A DNA stretch of 10,115 nucleotides, from assembly GCA_903839795.1 (NCBI GenBank), contig CAIMDR010000043.1, forward strand, positions 1 to 10,115, in the 5' to 3' direction. The notes beneath the pieces are model-generated. The model had not been told where the DNA came from. It made no database searches and saw nothing but the letters and a program-made list of their open reading frames with translations. The DNA comes from an uncultured Methylococcaceae bacterium (GTDB lineage Bacteria > Pseudomonadota > Gammaproteobacteria > Methylococcales > Methylomonadaceae). Shown one piece after another: positions 4,765 through 10,115 of this stretch (position 1 is its first letter; each line of letters starts with the position of its first letter). A program made the position numbers and the translations under genes.

Positions 4765-7668
4765 TTACAAATATTTTGTGGTGTAATCCGTAGCGGGGGA
4801 GGGGGTACTAAAATAATAACCTTGAAACGCCATGCATCCTTGTTGCTTTAAAAGAGTCAATTGTTCTGACGTTTCTACGCCTTTAGCAACCACATTCATG
4901 TTTAAATGCTGAGCCATAGAAATGATGGTTTTTACAACAACCGCATGATTGGCGTCTGTTAAAATATCTTTGATGATCTCCCTATCTATTTTTAAGGTAT
5001 CAATCGGCAACTGTTTTAAATACATCAAAGAAGAATAACCCGTGCCAAAATTATCCACGGCAATTGAAATGCCCAGTGCTTTTAAGGCGTTTATTTTTGC
5101 TGTTGTATCGGTAATATCAACAATCAGATCGCTTTCAGTTAATTCAATACCCAGTAAATGGGGTGCAATTTTACTGGTGTCTATTGCATACTTTACTTGG
5201 TCGACAAAATCCTGCTGCCTAAATTGACGAGAACTGATATTAACCGATAGAGGCGCTAGCTTAATACCGGCATTTTGCCAGGTTTTAATCTGCTTACAGG
5301 CTTCCATTAATGCCCATCGACCTATCGCCAGAATCAAACTGCTTTCTTCGGCAACGGGGATAAAATCTTCGGGTAAGAGCATGCCTTTTTCCAGATGTTT
5401 CCAGCGTATCACGGCTTCAGTCGCTATTGCAGATCCTTCGGCATCGACTTGTGGCTGATAACACAATATAAATTGGTTGTTTTCAATAGCCGCCCTGATA
5501 TCTTGCTCAAGCATTAAGCGTAAATCTGCGGCTTTTTGCATATTGGCGTGAAAAAAACTTACGGTATTGCGGCCACTGGCTTTAGAGCGATACATCGCAG
5601 CATCGGCTTGTTGCAGAAGGTCATCAGGACTTTGGTGATTATCGGGAAACAAAGTAATACCGATGCTGGTTGATATTTTATGCTGATAGTGATCAAGCAT
5701 AAACGGTTCATTTAAGGTGTCTTTAATTTTTTCAGCAACCGCCCAAGCTTGATCAGCTGCCGTGTTTAAGTGTTCCGAAGAGGCAGGCAGTAATACAATA
5801 AATTCATCCCCGCCCAACCGTGCAGGTGTATCTTCTTCTCTAAGTACTGATGCCAGTCGGTTGGCAACCTGAACGAGCAACTGATCGCCCGCCCTATGCC
5901 CTTGTAAATCGTTAAGTAATTTAAAATGATCTAAATCCAAAAATATAACAGCGCCATATTGCCCGTGCCTTCTCGCGCTGGCCAATTCTTGGTCAAATCG
6001 GTCCAATAGTAAACGCCGATTAGGTAATTGGGTTAAAGGATCATAAAAAGCCATTGCATGAATTTTACCTTCAGCATCTTTTTTCTCGGTAATATCCGAA
6101 AAAACATGAACATAATGGCTCACTTCACCGGTATCATTTTTTACAGCGGCAATGGTCTGCCATTCCGGATAGATTTCACCGTTTTTTCGCCGATTCCAAA
6201 TTTCGCCCTCAAAGCGACCATACGTTTGTAACTGCTTCCAGATTTCTTGATAAAACAAGGGGTCGTGTCGCTCGGAAGACAGTATTCTGGAGTTTCTTCC
6301 TTGGACTTGTTCTTGGGAGTAGCCGGTAATTTCGGTAAAGGCTTTATTGACCCGCAATATTTTGGAATCCTTATCGGTAATCATGATGCCTTGCTGGCTT
6401 TCAAAAGTAGTGGCTGCCAAGCGCAATTGTTCTTCGGTCTGTTTTTGCCTCGTTATATCAACCATGAAACCAAATAACTCGGTTAATTTATCGTTCTCTT
6501 TGGTTAAATCAATAAAGTTACGCACCCAGACACAGTGGCCGTCGGCGGCAATGATACGAAATTCAACTTCGTGATTGTGTTGATTCCTGATGATATCTTT
6601 ATACGCTGCCACAACGAAATCCCGATCATCTTCATGAATATGTTGTTGACAAAAATCAACTTCATTAAGCCATTGCCGGGGCGGAAAACCCAATAAACGC
6701 TCGGCTTCATCGCTGACAAACAAAAACCTGAGCGTATCAGGATCGGCTCGCCAAGCAATGGCTGTCTGCGTTTGTACCATTTTTCTGAACAGATGCGCAC
6801 TAGCGATATGTCGTTTGCGGCTTTTTTTGAGAGCATGAGACTGTTTGTCAATTTTAGCTCTGATTGACTCATTCCGGCCGTTTAACATTAATAATCCAAT
6901 ACTTATAAAACCGGTTAAAAACACGCTGGAGGCAAGCAGTAGCCAAACCGAATCCAAATAATAGACGGTTGGATTGATGATTCTTCCTAAACGTTCAACT
7001 TGATAATGCTGTGTCACTTGATAACTGATCGCGATTATTACTAATAGCGACAGCAGGGGGATGCCCATAGATAATAAACGTTGCTGCCATACGGTATATG
7101 AACGATCAAAGACCATAAAAAATAATGGGGTAAAAATAAAGATGCCAGTACAATCGCCCAGCCACTGAGTCAAGAAAGAAAAGACAATTGTCTCCTCTGG
7201 TATCGTGCCCGTTAGAGTGAGCCCATCAACATTCAGAAGGGCGGGTAAAAAAGTGGCAACCGGGCCTGCGAAAAGAAAAAATCGGATAATCAATGAAGTC
7301 GAAATTAATGCATTAGGATAATCCGCATATTTTTTGACCAGAACACAACCCAACCAGGTTTTGAAAACGCTAATAACCGGCTTAAGAAAAAAAACCAGCC
7401 ATTCTAGTGAGGGCCCCACTGAAATAGGGTGCGAGTCGTTTTGATAGTGTAAAAGTAACTCGGCCAGAAATATCGCTGGTAACACCCGATAGCCCCACAA
7501 TAAAACAGCGCCCAACCCAATGCCGGCAGGGGGCCAGATGGCAGTGGCATCATTGGGGTGCAATGATAATGACAATGTCAGTCTACCGGAAAAATAGAAT
7601 AAAACGACAGTCACAAGCGCTGGCAGCCAATTTTTAATAAGCGGATTTTGTATGGGCATTAGGCTCAT
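4765..7668 (-). CDS. Membrane MASE1-PAS-PAS-GGDEF-EAL c-di-GMP signalling protein
   Basis: The 967 residues begin with a MASE1 membrane sensor (about 12-265, some seven to eight hydrophobic segments, including the typical NDATAIWPPAGIG at 39-51). Two PAS/PAC domains follow (about 295-408 and 415-530), then a GGDEF domain (about 535-706) and an EAL domain (about 715-960). The diguanylate cyclase site is intact: GGDEF at 619-623, RxxD inhibitory site at 610-613, and metal-binding DLDHFK at 578-583. The EAL domain keeps E751, R755, N810, E842, K893 and Q949. However, EAL reads EAV, the DDFG motif reads DNFG (N873), and EGVE reads KGVE (K929). I infer an active cyclase with a weak or inactive phosphodiesterase domain that may sense c-di-GMP. 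The signal is unknown. The ATG at 7668 lacks a Shine-Dalgarno; an ATG three codons later is possible. Confidence 0.93.
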   Translation of the reverse strand: MSLMPIQNPLIKNWLPALVTVVLFYFSGRLTLSLSLHPNDATAIWPPAGIGLGAVLLWGYRVLPAIFLAELLLHYQNDSHPISVGPSLEWLVFFLKPVISVFKTWLGCVLVKKYADYPNALISTSLIIRFFLFAGPVATFLPALLNVDGLTLTGTIPEETIVFSFLTQWLGDCTGIFIFTPLFFMVFDRSYTVWQQRLLSMGIPLLSLLVIIAISYQVTQHYQVERLGRIINPTVYYLDSVWLLLASSVFLTGFISIGLLMLNGRNESIRAKIDKQSHALKKSRKRHIASAHLFRKMVQTQTAIAWRADPDTLRFLFVSDEAERLLGFPPRQWLNEVDFCQQHIHEDDRDFVVAAYKDIIRNQHNHEVEFRIIAADGHCVWVRNFIDLTKENDKLTELFGFMVDITRQKQTEEQLRLAATTFESQQGIMITDKDSKILRVNKAFTEITGYSQEQVQGRNSRILSSERHDPLFYQEIWKQLQTYGRFEGEIWNRRKNGEIYPEWQTIAAVKNDTGEVSHYVHVFSDITEKKDAEGKIHAMAFYDPLTQLPNRRLLLDRFDQELASARRHGQYGAVIFLDLDHFKLLNDLQGHRAGDQLLVQVANRLASVLREEDTPARLGGDEFIVLLPASSEHLNTAADQAWAVAEKIKDTLNEPFMLDHYQHKISTSIGITLFPDNHQSPDDLLQQADAAMYRSKASGRNTVSFFHANMQKAADLRLMLEQDIRAAIENNQFILCYQPQVDAEGSAIATEAVIRWKHLEKGMLLPEDFIPVAEESSLILAIGRWALMEACKQIKTWQNAGIKLAPLSVNISSRQFRQQDFVDQVKYAIDTSKIAPHLLGIELTESDLIVDITDTTAKINALKALGISIAVDNFGTGYSSLMYLKQLPIDTLKIDREIIKDILTDANHAVVVKTIISMAQHLNMNVVAKGVETSEQLTLLKQQGCMAFQGYYFSTPSPATDYTTKYL

Positions 7669-7729
7669 GTAGAGATCGTCATTAATTTTGGTATCTAAAA
7701 TTGACAGTTAAAACTCAGAAACTTGCTTG

Positions 7730-7762
7730 TCACAACAATTGTTTGGTAATGCGCATTAACAT
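7730..7762 (-). CDS. Ten-codon upstream ORF with strong ribosome binding site
   Basis: On the minus strand, AGGAG (7771-7775) stands 8 nt before an ATG that opens MLMRITKQLL and stops at TGA (7730-7732). The stop is 61 nt ahead of the start of the c-di-GMP gene, which has no Shine-Dalgarno of its own. This is the best ribosome binding site in the whole spacer. It could be a leader peptide or upstream ORF tuning the downstream gene, or the surviving first codons of a lost gene. No family can be assigned to ten residues. The start signals are seen; translation is inferred. Confidence 0.35.
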   Translation of the reverse strand: MLMRITKQLL

Positions 7763-7805
7763 ACGTGAATCTCCTATTTCTTTCTCGCGCGGGGAAAAGG
7801 TTGAC

Positions 7806-7991
7806 TCAAGTGAGTTGTGCGTATTTCTTAATGGACATCCCAAGCATAGACCAAGCAGAGATACCTTGAACAATTAAAGCGGAAAAAAATATTGAAATCT
7901 GTCTTGTTAATAACAGGAGAGACAGTGCTACCCACTTACAGACGGAACAGTAAATAGCAAAATAATTTGCCAGTGCTAAAAAGTCCGTCAT
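7806..7991 (-). CDS. Doubtful small hydrophobic ORF
   Basis: This frame encodes 61 residues with two hydrophobic stretches (about 4-28 and 32-53) and a basic KK near the end, so a small membrane protein is possible. Against this, no Shine-Dalgarno precedes the ATG, the start codon lies inside a palindromic repeat (7985-8016), and I recognise no family. Hydrophobic runs appear easily by chance in T-rich sequence. Probably not a gene. Confidence 0.2.
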   Translation of the reverse strand: MTDFLALANYFAIYCSVCKWVALSLLLLTRQISIFFSALIVQGISAWSMLGMSIKKYAQLT

Positions 7992-8027
7992 ACTGGCATG
8001 GATGCCGAAATGACGGAATGCCGGTAT
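7985..8027. repeat. Nested palindrome with an alternative pairing, REP-like
   Basis: CCGTCAT (7985-7991) pairs with ATGACGG (8010-8016), and inside it GGCAT (7995-7999) pairs with ATGCC (8002-8006). Alternatively ATACTGGCAT (7990-7999) can pair with ATGCCGGTAT (8018-8027), with one wobble. The two folds exclude each other. GGCATGGATGCC-type palindromes are common in dispersed intergenic repeats. Only one copy lies in the window. Confidence 0.55.
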
Positions 8028-8053
8028 TGGCTAAAATTTCTTGTCCCGTCTTA

Positions 8054-8156
8054 AGGCAACTCGCAATAAATAACACCCGCCAAGTTTCACAATACTACGT
8101 TTTAGTTACTACAGTTGAGCTGTAAATTTGTGTAGTTTATTGATTGCGAGTTACCT
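8054..8156. mobile_element. MITE-like element with about 20-bp terminal inverted repeats
   Basis: The left end AGGCAACTCGCAATAAATAA (8054-8073) matches the reverse complement of the right end (8137-8156) at 18 of 20 positions. The roughly 100-bp element carries no ORF and is AT-rich inside. These are the marks of a miniature inverted-repeat transposable element mobilised by a transposase encoded elsewhere. No convincing target-site duplication is visible (left flank CTTA, right flank AACT), so the exact ends are uncertain. A long stem-loop of other origin cannot be excluded. Confidence 0.5.
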
Positions 8157-8289
8157 AACTGAGTAGTCGGAGACAGTAACTACACAGGTCATTTAATAGC
8201 GACTTGAGTTTGCCTGAACCGAATTTTCTGCTTTAACACGGAAGGCTCTAGTGATTAATGTAAGCCGTTACTGATAATGTGTGGAGTCA

Positions 8290-8324
8290 TCATACAATTT
8301 AACTCTGTTACTGAGCTTGTATGA
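8290..8324. promoter_or_regulatory. Inverted repeat upstream of the ispG -10 box, possible operator
   Basis: TCATACAA (8290-8297) is mirrored by TTGTATGA (8317-8324), with 19 bp between. The right half ends two bases before the candidate -10 box and the pair spans the -35 position, so a bound regulator would control initiation. The pairing is seen; regulator and function are unknown. Confidence 0.35.
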
Positions 8325-8326
8325 CG

Positions 8327-8332
8327 TATAAT
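8327..8332 (+). promoter_or_regulatory. Candidate -10 box of ispG
   Basis: TATAAT lies 37 nt before the ispG ATG. The -35 region at 17 bp spacing is poor (TCTGTT at 8304-8309). A perfect palindrome AGTTATAACT (8335-8344) lies at the presumed transcription start. The only ribosome-binding hint before the ATG at 8370 is GGA at 8365-8367, too close to be strong. Confidence 0.45.
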
Positions 8333-8369
8333 TTAGTTATAACTTTAACTTTTTTAAAAGATCTGGACT

Positions 8370-9587
8370 ATGTCAATTAGCCTTAGAAAAATAACCCATC
8401 AAGTTTTAGTCGGCGATGTTAAAGTCGGCGGCGGTGCACCAATCGTTGTTCAATCAATGACCAATACCGACACCGTTAATGTGTCAGCAACCGTTAATCA
8501 AATTATAGAATTGTCTACCGCAGGCTCTGAACTGGTTCGTATCACGGTTAATTCGGAAGAAGCGGCAAAAGCCGTTGCCGAGATTCGCAACACCTTAACT
8601 CAGAAAGGTTACTCCGTACCCATCGTTGGCGATTTCCATTTTAACGGTCACAAATTACTGGAAAAATACCCCGACTGCGCAGAAGCCCTGGATAAATATC
8701 GCATCAATCCAGGTAATGTAGGGCGTGGTAAAAGTCGCGATCCACAATTTCAGCAAATGATTGAATTTGCTTGCCAATATAACAAACCGGTTCGTATTGG
8801 TGTTAATGGCGGCAGTTTGGATCAGGCGGTATTAACCCGATTACTGGATGACAACCGGTTGCAAAAACACCCGGAATCATTACCTGCCATCACCCGTAAA
8901 GCGATCGTTTTATCAGCACTTGAAAGCGCTGCCAAAGCAGAAGAAATAGGTTTGGGAAAAGATAAAATTATTCTGTCTTGCAAAATTAGTAATGTGCAGG
9001 AACTGATTAATATTTACCAAGACTTGTCCAGTCGTTGTGATTATGCCTTACATCTGGGTCTTACCGAAGCCGGTATGGGTTCCAAAGGCATCGTATCGTC
9101 AGCGGCCGCTTTATCCGTGTTAATGCAGCAGGGCATTGGCGATACCATTCGTATTTCTTTAACACCGGAACCCGGTGCCTCCAGAACCCAGGAAGTGATT
9201 GTGGGTCAGGAAATTCTTCAAACCATGGGTTTTAGATCCTTTACACCGATGGTTATTTCTTGCCCCGGTTGTGGTCGCACCACCAGTGATTATTTCCAAA
9301 AACTGGCGATGGACATTCAAACCTATTTACGCGATCAAATGCCGGTATGGCGCACCCAATATCCCGGTGTAGAAACGATGGAAGTTGCCGTAATGGGCTG
9401 TGTCGTTAACGGCCCAGGGGAAAGTAAAAGTGCCAATATCGGTATCAGTTTACCAGGCACAGGCGAAACCCCTGTAGCCCCTGTTTATGAAGATGGCGAA
9501 AAAACAGTCACTCTTAAAGGCGACAGAATCGCTGAAGAATTTCAGGAAATAGTCCAACGCTATATAGAAACACATTACGCTGCATAA
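8370..9587 (+). CDS. ispG: 4-hydroxy-3-methylbut-2-en-1-yl diphosphate synthase (GcpE)
   Basis: IspG is the cytosolic [4Fe-4S] enzyme that reductively opens methylerythritol cyclodiphosphate to HMBPP, the penultimate step of the MEP isoprenoid pathway. In a methanotroph this feeds quinones, hopanoids and carotenoids. The N-terminal TIM barrel shows VQSMTNTDT (27-35), VGDFHFNG (86-93) and INPGNVG (112-118). The C-terminal cluster domain has C298 and C301 in SCPGCGRT, C344 in [10 protein letters not shown], and E351 seven residues later. That is the three-Cys-plus-Glu ligand set. The 405 residues exceed the E. coli enzyme (372); the gap between second and third Cys is 43 residues rather than 32, which indicates a longer variant and not damage. 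The family match begins at this ATG. The gene stands alone, without rodZ or hisS nearby, and is followed by its own hairpin terminator. Confidence 0.96.
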   Translation: MSISLRKITHQVLVGDVKVGGGAPIVVQSMTNTDTVNVSATVNQIIELSTAGSELVRITVNSEEAAKAVAEIRNTLTQKGYSVPIVGDFHFNGHKLLEKYPDCAEALDKYRINPGNVGRGKSRDPQFQQMIEFACQYNKPVRIGVNGGSLDQAVLTRLLDDNRLQKHPESLPAITRKAIVLSALESAAKAEEIGLGKDKIILSCKISNVQELINIYQDLSSRCDYALHLGLTEAGMGSKGIVSSAAALSVLMQQGIGDTIRISLTPEPGASRTQEVIVGQEILQTMGFRSFTPMVISCPGCGRTTSDYFQKLAMDIQTYLRDQMPVWRTQYPGVETMEVAVMGCVVNGPGESKSANIGISLPGTGETPVAPVYEDGEKTVTLKGDRIAEEFQEIVQRYIETHYAA

Positions 9588-9653
9588 TTAATCGTAACGA
9601 TTCAGTTCCCAATGCCGTTAAGTTAAGCGCACGTTATTTAAAAACTGGAGTGC

Positions 9654-9696
9654 AATCGCTTTAGCTATTGCCTGTAAAAACAGCTAAAGCGGTTTT
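9654..9696 (+). terminator. Probable terminator of ispG
   Basis: CGCTTTAGCT (9657-9666) pairs perfectly with AGCTAAAGCG (9682-9691), and the stem extends outward by a T-G wobble and two A-T pairs. The loop is 15 nt. The 3' side runs into GTTTTAATC, a short T-run. It lies 70 nt after the ispG stop codon. A symmetrical hairpin of this kind could also be a dispersed repeat. Confidence 0.55.
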
Positions 9697-9792
9697 AATC
9701 AAGTGAGTTGCTTAAATTAACAGCATTACCCGCGCCCACCTTTTTTAAAGGCGGTAAGTAAAGCGAGTGGGACTGAATACTTACATACGAGA

Positions 9793-9827
9793 CATAACCA
9801 GCCTTTTTTATTCGAATAATAGTTATG
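9793..9827 (+). promoter_or_regulatory. Possible hairpin occluding the start codon of the downstream ORF
   Basis: CATAAC (9793-9798) is complementary to GTTATG (9822-9827), whose last three bases are the ATG of the next ORF. Between them lies a perfect 12-bp palindrome TTATTCGAATAA (9808-9819). In RNA the start codon could be paired. The stem is short and AT-rich, so its stability is doubtful. Confidence 0.25.
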
Positions 9828-10112
9828 CACGATCCCTATTTAGATTTAATTGATAAGCATTGGAACAACATTCTAACGATTTATAAAAGCTTTGAGGATA
9901 AAAAGCCAATTTTAGAATATGACGTTGATGATAAGAAAATATATTCATACCCGGCAACCGATTATATTAATAACTTAACTGAAAGAACTCGAAGCAGAAC
10001 TGAAAAGCAATACAAAGAGGCATGTAAAAAACATCAATTTTTATTATTTGTTAAAGACACAACAAATCAGAAATTGAAATCCTACATTTTTGATGTTATT
10101 TGGAAAGTATGA
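9825..10112 (+). CDS. Small AT-rich hypothetical protein
   Basis: I do not recognise this 95-residue protein. It is hydrophilic and rich in Lys, Asp and aromatic residues, with no signal peptide or membrane segment. It appears mixed: a DDKKIYSYPATDYI segment (35-48), a charged probably helical middle (51-70) and a strand-like end (QFLLFVKD, IFDVIWKV). The frame is complete, with the TGA at 10110-10112. Counting bases 9841-10020 gives about 30% GC, against 50% in a 60-base sample of mfnB (3901-3960). Codon use is thus unlike the neighbours and suggests acquired DNA. No good Shine-Dalgarno precedes the ATG, which lies in a possible hairpin. Small AT-rich orphans of this kind are often in defence, toxin or phage-derived islands, but nothing here proves that. 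Confidence 0.55.
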   Translation: MHDPYLDLIDKHWNNILTIYKSFEDKKPILEYDVDDKKIYSYPATDYINNLTERTRSRTEKQYKEACKKHQFLLFVKDTTNQKLKSYIFDVIWKV

Positions 10113-10115
10113 CAA

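Larger units (their letters stand above)
7669..8369. other. 700-bp gene-poor spacer upstream of both the c-di-GMP gene and ispG
   Basis: This divergent spacer holds no confident gene. From left to right it contains a short upstream ORF (7730-7762, minus), a 10-bp palindrome AACAATTGTT (7734-7743), a palindrome ACTCA-AG-TGAGT (7804-7815), a doubtful 61-codon minus-strand ORF (7806-7991), a nested palindrome (7985-8027), a MITE-like inverted repeat (8054-8156) and the presumed ispG promoter (8290-8344). Bases 8190-8280 show nothing I can name. The repeats suggest past insertions rather than a lost operon. Confidence 0.6.

Noticed and set aside
6247..6872. Open frames on both strands inside the PAS region of the c-di-GMP gene
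   Set aside because: They overlap conserved PAS coding sequence in other frames and have no domain match.
8103..8182. Inverted pair TAGTTACT (8103-8110) and AGTAACTA (8175-8182)
   Set aside because: Eight bases in AT-rich sequence are expected by chance, and the pair straddles the edge of the MITE-like element without forming a consistent structure.
9727..9760. Second terminator-like hairpin around CCTTTTTTAAAGG after ispG
   Set aside because: The five-pair stem with a three-base loop depends on A-T pairs next to the loop and has no following T-run; the hairpin at 9657-9691 is a better terminator.

Overview
The window looks like chromosome of a gammaproteobacterial methanotroph (order Methylococcales; Methylobacter-like is my best guess, not proven). 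Three things point there: a four-gene block for tetrahydromethanopterin (H4MPT) and methylofuran cofactor synthesis, which in Gammaproteobacteria is essentially a methanotroph trait; a VPLPA/PEP-CTERM sorting tail; and moderate GC content with AT-rich spacers.

Layout. At the left edge (77-334) is the C-terminal remnant of an exported VPLPA-CTERM protein, followed by a clear hairpin/T-run terminator. Converging on it from the right is folP (453-1280, minus), the ordinary folate dihydropteroate synthase. A 73-bp divergent gap holding a TATAAT box separates folP from a tightly overlapping plus-strand operon (1354-4536): a DmrB-like flavoprotein (probable dihydromethanopterin reductase), a 463-residue dihydropteroate-synthase-related protein (DUF6513 type), a DUF447 protein of unknown function, and mfnB, which makes the furan precursor of methanofuran/methylofuran. 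Successive genes overlap by 1, 4 and 4 nt. The operon therefore joins late H4MPT synthesis to the first committed step of methylofuran synthesis. These are the two C1 carriers of formaldehyde oxidation to formate. The folate DHPS lies back to back with the H4MPT-type DHPS relative.

The operon converges on a large minus-strand gene (4765-7668) for a membrane c-di-GMP protein, MASE1-PAS-PAS-GGDEF-EAL. Its GGDEF site and inhibitory site are intact, but its EAL domain has lost two otherwise conserved acidic residues. Between the two lies a repeat with a perfect 29-bp hairpin built from a CACGAAGA microrepeat.

From 7669 to 8369 there is 700 bp with no confident gene. It holds a 10-codon upstream ORF with an excellent Shine-Dalgarno, a doubtful 61-codon ORF, a nested palindrome, a roughly 100-bp MITE-like inverted repeat and the ispG promoter region. 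ispG (8370-9587, MEP isoprenoid pathway) stands alone and ends in a hairpin. The right edge has a short, very AT-rich orphan ORF (9825-10112) whose start codon lies in a possible RNA hairpin.

No tRNA, rRNA, CRISPR array or transposase gene was seen. The core genes are known families. The less explained items are the DUF447 gene, the DHPS-related gene, the degenerate EAL domain and the intergenic repeats.
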